From NCBI GenBank assembly GCA_003517845.1, contig DOZU01000093.1, positions 6,339-13,987 on the forward strand: a DNA stretch of 7,649 nucleotides, in the 5' to 3' direction. The position numbers and the translations under genes were made by a program. The stretch's first letter is position 1. Every line of letters starts with the position of its first letter. Shown here one piece after another: positions 1 through 6,423 of this stretch. The notes under the pieces are model-generated. The model did not search any database and was not told the origin of the DNA. It saw only the letters and a list, made by a program, of their open reading frames with translations. Origin of the DNA: Clostridiales bacterium (GTDB taxonomy: Bacteria > Bacillota > Sulfobacillia > UBA995).

Positions 1-72
1 TTCCCGGTCGCGGTTGGGGTCGTCCTCGAAGGTGCCCAAGACCGCCCGGTTCCTCCTGCCATCACCTTTCAA
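1..72 (-). CDS. Possible 5' end of an unidentified gene (partial, runs off the left edge)
   Basis: A minus-strand frame opens with TTG at 72-70 and stays open to the window edge, giving 24 residues beginning MKGDGRRNRAVLGTFEDD. An SD-like GGAGAAG (forward 79-85) lies six bases upstream of the TTG, which is good spacing. Codon third positions are mostly G or C, as in the neighbouring genes. The frame follows the SLH-protein gene on the same strand after a 68-base gap, so co-transcription is possible. I do not recognise the peptide and assign no function. The other minus-strand frames here give less protein-like translations, but 24 codons are too few to be sure this is a gene. Confidence 0.35.
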   Translation of the reverse strand, partial: MKGDGRRNRAVLGTFEDDPNRDRE

Positions 73-113
73 CGATGACTTCTCCGGGATCGGCGGGCAT
101 CCTTGCCCTGACT

Positions 114-136
114 CCGGGCGCCATCATGGCGCTGGG
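114..136 (-). terminator. Hairpin just past the SLH gene stop (weak terminator candidate)
   Basis: Positions 118-132 form a perfect inverted repeat, GCGCCAT and ATGGCGC around one central base. Two further G-C pairs (114-115 with 135-136) lie beyond a short mismatch. The hairpin starts about five bases after the TAG stop (143-141) of the minus-strand SLH gene, where a terminator would be expected. No U-tract follows on the minus strand, so it is not a canonical intrinsic terminator. It may instead be an mRNA 3'-end stabiliser or a chance palindrome. Confidence 0.25.
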
Positions 137-140
137 CCGC

Positions 141-1766
141 CTAATCGCTGATGAAGAATCGCAACTCGGGCTTCCGCACCGCTTCCACGGCGAAAGTGGT
201 CTCGACCGTCCGGCTGCGTCCGGGCATGCTGGCCGTCACCCGGGCGACCCGCTGACCCCCCGGCCACTGGGGGGGCACGGCGAAGGTCGCCAGCCAATGG
301 CCGGATAGCCCGGGTGCCGGGTGCAGGACCAGTTCGTCAACGCCCTCGATGCTGCCGAGGACGGCGGCGGCGGGGAAGCCGGCGGCCGCCCACAGCTTGG
401 CGATGGACCCCGCGGGCGCCACGGCCGGCTCAACCCAGGCGATCAAGGGCATCGGCTGGTGCACCACGTAAGTCAGGGTGAGTTCCCGGTATCCCCGGGG
501 ATAAATCGCGGTCAGCGTGACTTCGCGGATGGAGTCGGGCGCATCCGCCGGTACCGCGAAGCTGCCCTCCCAGGACTGGAGGGACGCCGTACCTTCCACC
601 GGCGACAGCCTGAGCTTTCCCGATGAGGCCGGCCCGGCATCCACCCAGCTTGCTCCGCCAGAGGTGCCGGCGGTCACGTGGATGAGCTGGCCCGGCCGCA
701 CGATCGTCGGCCGCAGGCTGCCCCACAGCCCTTTCCGCTCCAGCAGGACGGGGTGCATTGCGGCGCGGTGGACTTGACCGAGGTTGTCCACGACCGTGCC
801 TTGAAGGTAATAGGTGCCGTCGGGCAGCGGGTGCCCGCGCAGGTCGACCCCGGTCCACGGGAGGCTCGCGGGCGGGGCGCCGCTGCCCTGACCCAGCCGG
901 GCCAGCAACTCGCCGCCGTAGTCGGTCACGCCGATCTCCCAGCTGTGAATCCGGCGGTTGCGCAGGGTGCGGAGGGTAGCCATGGTGTGGTCGTCCAGAC
1001 CATCGCCATCGGGCGAAAACGGGTTCGGGACGGCGCCGAGCACGACTAGACAGGAACGATATACGAGGGCGGCCGCTTCGGCTCGGGTCAGGGGGCGATG
1101 GGGCTGGAGAGTAGGTGGTTGCGTGGGATAGCCGAGGATCAGGCGCAGTTGCACGGCGACGGCCATCTCCGGACGGATCGATGAGCCGGCGGTATGCCCG
1201 TCGCTGAACCGATCTAGCCACCGCGAGACCTCGGCCGGCGAAAGCGAGCGGGCGTACGGCCCAAGGCCCAGTCCGCGCACGAGGATGGCGACCGCCTCCT
1301 CGCGGGTGATGGGACGGCACGGGAGGAAGCGACCGTCGGGAAAGCCCAGCACCAGCCCGCTCCGGCGGGCGGCGTCGATGAAGGGTTGGGCATCCTTGCC
1401 GGGATATGCCTGGTAGCCGGGGGGGACGTCCGGGAAACCGTGCGGGCCGGGGGCCGGGCAGAGGCGAAAGGCCTTGGCCAACATCACGGTATACTGGGCG
1501 CGGGTCGCCGCCCGGTCGGGGTGGTAGTTCCAGGCGAGCCACCGCGAGTATCCCCAACCCGGATGCCAGTCGAGGACCCACTCCTGGCTGCCGTCGGCGA
1601 CCTCTTCTTCCCAGAGGCACCGGATGTAGTGCTCGGCCCAATGACCGCGAACATCGAAGTACCAGCCATCACGGGCGATGCCCGGTCCCGATGCCAGCGC
1701 CAAGATGCCGGCTGCCAGCAGCAGACCTATTACGCGCGCACAGGGGCGTTGGGGGCGGACCGCCAC
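141..1766 (-). CDS. Secreted SLH-domain surface protein with FlgD/CHU_C-like Ig module
   Basis: This encodes a 541-residue exported protein, probably held on the cell wall by its SLH repeats. The GTG start at 1766 is preceded by GGGGTGA (forward 1773-1779) at six bases, and an in-frame stop just upstream rules out a longer form. Residues 1-31 form a signal peptide: basic N-terminus, hydrophobic core GLLLAAGILALA, and a likely cleavage site after an Ala near 25-31. Three SLH repeats follow, at about 36-100 (FDVRGHWAEHYI), 111-170 (GLVLGFPDGRFLP, ITREEAVAILVRGLGL) and 185-245 (LILGYP, PLTRAEAAALVYR). The first repeat carries an aromatic insertion. From about 246, VPNPFSPDGDGLDD followed by LPDGTYYL matches the FlgD/CHU_C-type Ig fold. 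About 190 further residues look beta-rich and may be two Ig-like domains. There is no catalytic motif, so a structural or adhesive role is inferred. The gene is divergent from the Tad operon; a functional link is plausible but unproven. Confidence 0.92.
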   Translation of the reverse strand: MAVRPQRPCARVIGLLLAAGILALASGPGIARDGWYFDVRGHWAEHYIRCLWEEEVADGSQEWVLDWHPGWGYSRWLAWNYHPDRAATRAQYTVMLAKAFRLCPAPGPHGFPDVPPGYQAYPGKDAQPFIDAARRSGLVLGFPDGRFLPCRPITREEAVAILVRGLGLGPYARSLSPAEVSRWLDRFSDGHTAGSSIRPEMAVAVQLRLILGYPTQPPTLQPHRPLTRAEAAALVYRSCLVVLGAVPNPFSPDGDGLDDHTMATLRTLRNRRIHSWEIGVTDYGGELLARLGQGSGAPPASLPWTGVDLRGHPLPDGTYYLQGTVVDNLGQVHRAAMHPVLLERKGLWGSLRPTIVRPGQLIHVTAGTSGGASWVDAGPASSGKLRLSPVEGTASLQSWEGSFAVPADAPDSIREVTLTAIYPRGYRELTLTYVVHQPMPLIAWVEPAVAPAGSIAKLWAAAGFPAAAVLGSIEGVDELVLHPAPGLSGHWLATFAVPPQWPGGQRVARVTASMPGRSRTVETTFAVEAVRKPELRFFISD

Positions 1767-1819
1767 TCGTCTTCACCCCGACTTCCTCAATCCCTTGGTC
1801 CCTTTGCTTTTCCCCTCCG

Positions 1820-1832
1820 GGACGGCGCGTCC
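1820..1832. promoter_or_regulatory. 13-base palindrome in the divergent intergenic region
   Basis: GGACG-GCG-CGTCC is a perfect inverted repeat of five-base arms about 54 bases upstream of the SLH-protein GTG and 102 bases upstream of the candidate Tad promoter. Its position between two divergent transcription units fits an operator. Such short GC palindromes are frequent in GC-rich DNA, so this is only a candidate. I found no convincing minus-strand promoter for the SLH gene near it. Confidence 0.2.
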
Positions 1833-1933
1833 TACCGCGACCGGGCGCGATTCCCGCGAGGCGTTCGACACCAGGATCCGCCGGCTGGCGAAACTCCGTG
1901 GCAATACGAGCGGGGAGTCGACCATTCTCTCCG

Positions 1934-1961
1934 TTGTCTGCATGTACGCGCGGGCTATACT
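1934..1961 (+). promoter_or_regulatory. Candidate sigma-70/sigma-A promoter of the Tad operon
   Basis: TTGTCT (1934-1939) and TATACT (1956-1961) are separated by 16 bases and resemble the -35 (TTGACA, four of six) and -10 (TATAAT, five of six) consensus. The predicted start of transcription is near 1967-1969, giving a leader of about 25 bases to the cpaB GTG. It is an AT-richer island in GC-rich DNA directly upstream of the first pilus gene. A small inverted repeat, TGGC-CGA-GCCA (1970-1980), lies in the predicted leader just before the SD. Confidence 0.5.
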
Positions 1962-1979
1962 GACCGTGTTGGCCGAGCC

Positions 1980-1985
1980 AGGGGG
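1980..1985 (+). promoter_or_regulatory. Ribosome binding site deciding the cpaB start
   Basis: AGGGGG lies eight bases upstream of GTG at 1994. The same site would be only two bases from the in-frame TTG at 1988, which is too close, so GTG 1994 is the better start. Confidence 0.6.
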
Positions 1986-1993
1986 AATTGCCG

Positions 1994-2722
1994 GTGCGCG
2001 ATCGACGTCTACTGGTCCTGACCTTGCTGATTGTCGTGGTCACCGGCTTTGCCGCCTACAACTACTTGTTGGGTCTGGATCGGCGGGTGGCGGTCGTCGT
2101 GGCGGCAGCGGCGTTGCCCGAGTTCACCCTGCTCGAGCCGGACGCCCTTCGCGTCGTCCACCTGCCCGAGGGGGGAGTCCATCCCCGGGCGGTGAGTTCG
2201 CCCGGCGAGTTGCAGGGCAAGGTGCTGATGGTGCCGGTGGAGCCAGGCCAGCAGATCCTGGTCACGCAAGTGCGGGATCCCGGCACGCTGGGGTTCGACA
2301 ATCAGTTCGTCGCCGTCCTCGGCCCGGGCGAGCGGGCCATGATGGTCCCCGTCCCTCCGGGACAGGCCGTGGGAGGCGGACTGGCGCCCCGCGACCTCGT
2401 GGACGTCATTTTCGTCGCCGATGAGGCCAGGCTGGGGTTCGCTTTCGCCCGGGTCTTGTTGCAGGGTTTGCGCGTACTGGACGTGCGGGGTGACCAGGGG
2501 GGAGCGCTCACCGCGACCCGCCATGACGCGGCCGCCGGGGTCGTGGTTGCGGTCACGCCCAAACAAGCGGAACGGCTGGCCTTCGCACTGGAGCATGGCA
2601 CGCTGTACCTGATGACGGCAGGGGGAAGGGAGGAACCGGAGGTTGCGACGCAGGGCACCTTCCTCGAAACCCTCTTTGACCCGGAACCGGCTCCGGAGCG
2701 GCCTGTCGACGGCGAGCGCTGA
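1994..2722 (+). CDS. cpaB: Flp/Tad pilus assembly protein CpaB (SAF domain)
   Basis: This 242-residue protein matches the CpaB/RcpC family of Tad pilus systems. A short basic N-terminus (MRDRR) leads into one membrane segment (about residues 6-27), placing the rest outside the cytoplasmic membrane. Residues about 32-95 form a SAF domain, with TLLEPDALRVVHLPEG, then GELQGKVLMVPVEPGQQIL. Residues about 105-205 match the CpaB C-terminal domain, with MMVPVPPGQAVGGGLAPRDLVDVIF and a late VVVAVTPKQAERLAFALEHGTL stretch. The tail is acidic and Pro-rich. In diderms CpaB works with the CpaC secretin; no secretin gene is seen here, so a monoderm-type role at the membrane or wall is inferred. It is the first gene of the operon, behind the candidate promoter. 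TTG at 1988 is an alternative start adding two residues. Confidence 0.9.
   Translation: MRDRRLLVLTLLIVVVTGFAAYNYLLGLDRRVAVVVAAAALPEFTLLEPDALRVVHLPEGGVHPRAVSSPGELQGKVLMVPVEPGQQILVTQVRDPGTLGFDNQFVAVLGPGERAMMVPVPPGQAVGGGLAPRDLVDVIFVADEARLGFAFARVLLQGLRVLDVRGDQGGALTATRHDAAAGVVVAVTPKQAERLAFALEHGTLYLMTAGGREEPEVATQGTFLETLFDPEPAPERPVDGER
2628..2634 (+). promoter_or_regulatory. SD-like site inside cpaB supporting an early cpaE start
   Basis: GGGAGGA lies within the cpaB coding region, eight bases before TTG at 2643. It is the only good SD ahead of any candidate cpaE start. As part of cpaB codons it could be fortuitous, because purine-rich Gly/Arg/Glu codons often create such strings. Confidence 0.35.
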
Positions 2723-4037
2723 CTTCCCTGGCCCGGCGCTGGTCTTGCCGGCGGGAGGGGGGCAACCTGGCCCGCCGGCCCGGCTGTTCCTCGCAGCCGC
2801 CGGCCGGGACCTGATTGAGGCCGTGCTGGATACGCCGGGCTGGCAACTGGTGGGACAGGCGGAGCGGGCCGAGCAGTGCCTGCCGATCATTGGCGCGATG
2901 GCGGCCGATGCCCTGCTGCTCAGGGCGGAACCCTCCGGGCAAACAGCGATGCTCGCCCGGCACCTGCGACTCGTGCACCCTCAGCTCGTCATCGGCCTGC
3001 TATTGCCGGCGGGCTCGAGCCCGTCACCGGACCTGGAGGCGCTGGGAGTGCTGGTATGGCCGGCGGGCACACCTCCCCGGGATGCGCTCCGGGAGTTGTT
3101 GGCGCGAGCCTGCGGAGGGCCGGGAACCGCCGCCCCCGCCCGGGAAGTGGCGGCAGCCGCCGTCCCGTCATTCCGCCGCCATCGACTGCAGGCCGAGCAA
3201 TCCGCCACAACCACCCCTCGCCTGCTGACCCAGCAAGTAGTCGCCATCGCCAGTCCCAAGGGAGGCGTGGGCAAGACTTTCCTGGCCACCAATCTCGCCG
3301 TTACCCTGGCTGCCCGCACTCCGGCGCGAGTCGTCCTGGTCGATCTCGACCTGAACTCCGCCGATGTGGGGGTGCACCTGGACTTGCTGGAGGGGCCGAC
3401 CCTGGTAGATCTGTTGCCCTATCTGCCGGAAACGGGTTCGGCGGACCTGGGGCGGTTTCTGGTGACCCACCGCATCTCCGGCCTGAAAGTGCTGCTCGGT
3501 CCCGCTCGCGCCGAACTGGGCGCACTGGTGAAGGTCGAACACCTGCGCCGCATATTCGAATGGCTGCGCCGGGACTATCATTTCATTTTCATCGATCTGC
3601 CGCCCGACGGCGGGGGAGAGCTGGTTCAGGAGTGCACCCAAGCGGCTTCCCGCATCATCCTGGTGACGACCACCGATGCAGCGTCTCTCCGGCAGGCTCG
3701 ACTTGCCTTGGAGGCGTTGCAGGGTCAAGGCGTACCGCAAGATCGCCTGCTGCTGGTGGTCAATCAGGTATACGACGGCTGCCCAGTTACCCTCCGGGAA
3801 GTCGGCAGCTTCCTCGGCATCGAGCCCGCCGGTGAACTGGTCTCGGATCGGCGTCTGGTCGAAGAGGCGACGCTCGAGGGCAAGCCGGTAGTCCTGGCCG
3901 CTCCCACTCACCCCCTGGTCATCGGGGTGCATGCCCTCGCGGCGCAACTCTGCCCGGGTCTCCCGGTGCTGGCACCGGACTCGCGGCGCCGCGTCCGTCT
4001 CCCGTTGCCCGGCTGGCTGCGCAGGTTCGGGCAATGA
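2643..4037 (+). CDS. cpaE: Tad pilus localisation ATPase CpaE/TadZ (MinD/ParA-like, degenerate receiver domain)
   Basis: This fits the CpaE/TadZ family, which positions the Tad machine in the cell. From TTG 2643 it is 464 residues. The N-terminal part (about 46-150) has the alternating pattern of an atypical response-regulator receiver, but the position expected to hold the phosphorylated Asp, in DALLLRAE, is Arg94. A basic linker follows. The ParA/MinD ATPase begins near 198: deviant Walker A KGGVGKT (206-212), then VDLDLNSADVG (about 232-242), then FIFIDLPPD (about 312-320) and VTTTDAASLRQA. The C-terminus is basic and may contact membrane or nucleoid. The start is uncertain. TTG 2643 has the good SD but overlaps cpaB by 80 bases. 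TTG 2745 (430 residues) has no overlap and keeps all domains, but has no SD. The stop overlaps the cpaF start as ATGA, implying translational coupling. Confidence 0.88.
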   Translation: MRRRAPSSKPSLTRNRLRSGLSTASADFPGPALVLPAGGGQPGPPARLFLAAAGRDLIEAVLDTPGWQLVGQAERAEQCLPIIGAMAADALLLRAEPSGQTAMLARHLRLVHPQLVIGLLLPAGSSPSPDLEALGVLVWPAGTPPRDALRELLARACGGPGTAAPAREVAAAAVPSFRRHRLQAEQSATTTPRLLTQQVVAIASPKGGVGKTFLATNLAVTLAARTPARVVLVDLDLNSADVGVHLDLLEGPTLVDLLPYLPETGSADLGRFLVTHRISGLKVLLGPARAELGALVKVEHLRRIFEWLRRDYHFIFIDLPPDGGGELVQECTQAASRIILVTTTDAASLRQARLALEALQGQGVPQDRLLLVVNQVYDGCPVTLREVGSFLGIEPAGELVSDRRLVEEATLEGKPVVLAAPTHPLVIGVHALAAQLCPGLPVLAPDSRRRVRLPLPGWLRRFGQ

Positions 4038-5356
4038 GCGGGCGGCTGGATCGACGGCGGTTGCTGGGGGGGGCATTCGGAGAAGCCAATCCGACTACCA
4101 CTGCGCCGCCTGCGGGCTCGAGCGTGCGCGACGATCTGCCCGAGGACCTGATGCAGCGGATCAGGTCGATCGTCTTGGACCACCATGGTGGCCTCCTCGA
4201 GGCCGCGCGGAGCGAGCGGCAACGCCGGGGGCAGCTGCGCACGCTCATCACGCAGGTTCTGGTCGCCGAAGGATACGGAGGCCGGCAAAGCTCCGACGCT
4301 CTCGCCGACCGCATGGTCGACCATCTGGTCGGGTATGGACCGGTTGAGCCGTTGCTGGCCGACCCGGAAGTCACCGAGATCATGGTCAACGGCCCGCACC
4401 GGGTCTACGTGGAGCGTGGGGGGCGCATTGAACTGACGCCTTGCCGTTTTCGCGACGAGGATCATCTTGAGGACGTGATCGCCCGCATCGTAGCCCCGCT
4501 GGGCCGTCGCATCGATTACTCCCTGCCGTTCGTGGATGCGCGTCTGTCCGACGGATCACGGGTTCACGCCATGGTGCGGCCCTTGACCGTGCGCGGTCCG
4601 GCGCTGACGATCCGGAAATTCTGCCGGCAGCACTTGACCGTCCAGGATCTCGTGCAGAATGGCACCCTGACCGAGGAGATGGCGGACTTCCTGGCGGTAG
4701 CCGTCAGGGGACGGCTGAATCTCCTGATCTCCGGGGGGGCCGGTTCGGGGAAGACCACTACGCTGAATGCGCTGTCGGCCTTCATCCCTGACGGCGCCGA
4801 GCGCATCGTGACCATCGAGGATGCGGCTGAACTGCGGCTGCAACAGGACCACGTGGTCGCCCTGGAGGCACGTCCGCCCAACCTGGAGGGCCGGGGGGAG
4901 GTGACGGTGCGGATGCTGCTCCGGAACGCCCTGCGGATGCGTCCCGATCGTATCGTCATCGGCGAATGCCGGGGAGGAGAAGCCTTCGACTTGCTCCAGG
5001 CCATGAACACCGGCCATGACGGGTGCATGTCCACCATCCATGCTAATAGCTGCGCAGATGCGCTGACTCGTCTCGAAAACATGGTCCTCCTGGCCGACGC
5101 CAATCTGCCCCACCGGGCAATCCAGAAGCAGGTACGGGCCGGCGTGGAGGTCCTGGTGCACCAGGCCAGATTCGCGGATGGACGCCGGCGCATCTGTGAG
5201 ATCGCCGTAGTCCAGCCGGGACGGGGTGATGGGCTGTCCCGGATCTTCGATTGGGACGCCGGCCGCGGGCAGAGCTGGCGGCTGCCTTGCGCGATCCCGC
5301 CCCGCATGGCCGACAAGCTTGCGCTGAGCGGCCAGTCTTTCCCGGAACTGCCATGA
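4034..5356 (+). CDS. cpaF: Tad pilus assembly / secretion ATPase CpaF (TadA)
   Basis: This 440-residue cytoplasmic hexameric ATPase powers Flp pilin assembly through TadB/TadC. It belongs to the VirB11/GspE-like CpaF family and has near-usual length. A helical N-terminal region (about 35-100) is followed by the N-terminal domain signature YGPVEPLLADPEVTEIMVNG, then VDARLSDGSRVHAM and LTIRKF. The core motifs are intact: Walker A GGAGSGKT (234-241, Lys240), Asp box TIEDAAEL (from 260), Walker B RIVIGECRGGEA (from 306, Glu311) and His box STIHANS (His336). The ATG start lies inside the cpaE stop (ATGA), which fixes it and suggests coupled translation. The stop likewise overlaps the tadB start. 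Nothing looks damaged, so an active ATPase is expected. Confidence 0.96.
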   Translation: MSGRLDRRRLLGGAFGEANPTTTAPPAGSSVRDDLPEDLMQRIRSIVLDHHGGLLEAARSERQRRGQLRTLITQVLVAEGYGGRQSSDALADRMVDHLVGYGPVEPLLADPEVTEIMVNGPHRVYVERGGRIELTPCRFRDEDHLEDVIARIVAPLGRRIDYSLPFVDARLSDGSRVHAMVRPLTVRGPALTIRKFCRQHLTVQDLVQNGTLTEEMADFLAVAVRGRLNLLISGGAGSGKTTTLNALSAFIPDGAERIVTIEDAAELRLQQDHVVALEARPPNLEGRGEVTVRMLLRNALRMRPDRIVIGECRGGEAFDLLQAMNTGHDGCMSTIHANSCADALTRLENMVLLADANLPHRAIQKQVRAGVEVLVHQARFADGRRRICEIAVVQPGRGDGLSRIFDWDAGRGQSWRLPCAIPPRMADKLALSGQSFPELP

Positions 5357-6276
5357 ACAGCCCCACGTGGGGAATCATCTGGCTATGGCTGGCGACCCTG
5401 GGGGCAAGCGTGCTGGCGGGAGTGGCCGTGCGGGCACTGATGGACCATGGGCCGAGGCGGCGGCGATGGCGGCAGCTGGCGGGACGGCCCGGTGCGGAGG
5501 CTCATTCCGGCCTCGGGCGCCGGATTGCAGCGCGCTTCTCTGGTCGCAAGCTTTCGGGAGACATCCCGCCGAGCAAGTCAACCCTGCTGTCCTGGATAGG
5601 CTTTGCGGCCGCCGGGGGCGTGGCAGCCAGCCTGTTACTCGGTTCAGCGGTGGGGCTGCTCCCGGGAGCGGCACTGGCCCTGGCGATCTCCCGCGGTCAA
5701 GCGCGCCGGCGGGCGGCGGACCAGGCGGCCAGGTTCAACGAGGTATTCCCTGACGCCCTGGTGCGGATGGCCGGCCACCTCCGGGCGGGGCAGAGCCTGG
5801 CCCAGGCGGTGGAGGCCGTAGCGACCTTCGGCTCAGGACCGCTTGAACGGTGCCTCGGCCGGGTACTCGCCGACTACCGGGCGGGCGTACCCTTGATCCA
5901 GGCACTGCGCAGGTTAGAGGGCGAGTTTCCCGGGCAGGCGACCGGCCAGCTCCAGCAAGTGCTGGACGTATATCGCTTGAGCGGCGGCGATCTTGCCGGA
6001 GTCCTCGACAGTGCTGCCGCCGCACTGGCGGAACACCATAACCTGCACGGCGAACTCGAGGCGAAGACGGCCGAGGTGCGCCTCTCGGCCCGGATCCTGC
6101 TCGCACTCCCCCTGGCCCTGGGCGCCTACTTCTGGTTTGCGAGCCCGGAAATGCTGCGCCCGCTATGGGAAACGCCCACCGGCCGGATCGGCTCCATCTA
6201 CGGGACAGCCTCCTGGCTCATCGGGCGCGAAGTGATCAACCGGCTGATAGCCGAGGTGCAGGCGGAACGAGGATGA
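5353..6276 (+). CDS. tadB: Tad pilus inner-membrane platform protein TadB (T2SSF domain)
   Basis: This 307-residue membrane protein fits TadB, one of the two platform subunits on which CpaF acts. The ATG at 5353 sits in the cpaF stop (ATGA), so this start is chosen over upstream codons of the open frame. There is a hydrophobic N-terminal segment (about 7-26), a basic cytoplasmic stretch (DHGPRRRRWRQ), and a hydrophobic pair at about 77-110. A T2SSF/GspF-type cytoplasmic helical domain follows from about 126 (NEVFPDALVRMAGHLRAGQS, then YRLSGGDLAGVLDSAAAALA). The C-terminus has membrane segments at about 247-263 (RILLALPLALGAYFWF) and 279-300. It ends at TGA 6274-6276, after which the tight gene packing is interrupted for 147 bases before tadC. 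Confidence 0.93.
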   Translation: MNSPTWGIIWLWLATLGASVLAGVAVRALMDHGPRRRRWRQLAGRPGAEAHSGLGRRIAARFSGRKLSGDIPPSKSTLLSWIGFAAAGGVAASLLLGSAVGLLPGAALALAISRGQARRRAADQAARFNEVFPDALVRMAGHLRAGQSLAQAVEAVATFGSGPLERCLGRVLADYRAGVPLIQALRRLEGEFPGQATGQLQQVLDVYRLSGGDLAGVLDSAAAALAEHHNLHGELEAKTAEVRLSARILLALPLALGAYFWFASPEMLRPLWETPTGRIGSIYGTASWLIGREVINRLIAEVQAERG

Positions 6277-6345
6277 CAGTGTAGATCCCCATGCCCGTAC
6301 GGGGCACCTCCGGGTATGAAAGCGAGCAGAATGCCTTTTTCGGAC

Positions 6346-6374
6346 GTGGGGGCTGGTTTTGAACCCGCCCCTAC
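6346..6374. repeat. Imperfect palindrome (VGAGFEPAPT-type element) between tadB and tadC
   Basis: The 29 bases fold back with 13-position arms, starting GTGGGGGCTGGTT and ending AACCCGCCCCTAC. There is one mismatch, one G-T pair and a three-base loop (TTG). Read in the tadC frame it translates as VGAGFEPAPT. From memory, I associate peptides of the VGAGF(K/E)PAPT kind with short palindromic repeats scattered through many bacterial genomes and mistranslated in automatic annotations. Only one copy is visible here, so dispersal in this genome is not shown. It sits in the 147-base gap that separates otherwise overlapping pilus genes, which suggests insertion of a small non-autonomous element. A role in transcript processing or attenuation is possible. 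Confidence 0.65.
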
Positions 6375-6386
6375 CGGGGGCGGCGA

Positions 6387-6406
6387 CCGCGACCGCACTT
6401 TCGCGG
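6387..6406 (+). promoter_or_regulatory. Stem-loop overlapping the tadC SD region
   Basis: CCGCGA (6387-6392) and TCGCGG (6401-6406) form a perfect six-base stem with an eight-base loop. The right arm takes up the first two bases of GGAGGGGG (6405-6412), an SD-like string 11-13 bases before the tadC GTG. A second weaker SD, GGGA (6414-6417), lies six bases before it. The hairpin could modulate tadC translation. It is short and in GC-rich sequence, so chance is possible. Confidence 0.3.
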
Positions 6407-6423
6407 AGGGGGCGGGACACAGC

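Noticed and set aside
430..1641. 403-residue minus-strand open frame inside the SLH gene
   Set aside because: Arg/Pro-rich translation without domains. The overlapping frame has a signal peptide and SLH repeats, so this is a GC-rich shadow.
1988..1990. TTG 1988 as the cpaB start
   Set aside because: It is only two bases from the SD (1980-1985). GTG 1994 has proper eight-base spacing and loses only two residues.
1386..2424. Plus-strand open frames of 211 and 248 residues across the divergent intergenic region
   Set aside because: They run antisense to the SLH signal-peptide region and into cpaB in the wrong frame. Translations are low-complexity, without family motifs, and no SD fits.
2823..2825. 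GTG 2823 as the cpaE start
   Set aside because: It would remove the first strand of the receiver-like domain, and the nearby GAGG is only two bases away.
2009..2890. 293-residue minus-strand open frame opposite cpaB
   Set aside because: Antisense shadow of a well-supported gene; no recognisable domain.
2876..4076. 319-residue plus-strand and 302-residue minus-strand frames over cpaE
   Set aside because: The cpaE frame contains the KGGVGKT ATPase motifs; these are composition-driven shadows.
4556..5316. Minus-strand frames of 201 and 250 residues opposite cpaF
   Set aside because: They lie opposite the conserved Walker and His-box region of cpaF and have no motifs of their own.
5251..5352. 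Upstream extension of tadB into cpaF
   Set aside because: The extension is Arg/Ala-rich with no domain. The ATGA overlap at 5353 matches the pattern at the cpaE/cpaF junction.
6291..6340. Possible rho-independent terminator: T-run at 6336-6340 with GC inverted repeats upstream
   Set aside because: The TGCCC/GGGCA stem (6292-6306) is about 30 bases from the T-run, and only a four-base stem could abut it. A terminator here would also cut off tadC.
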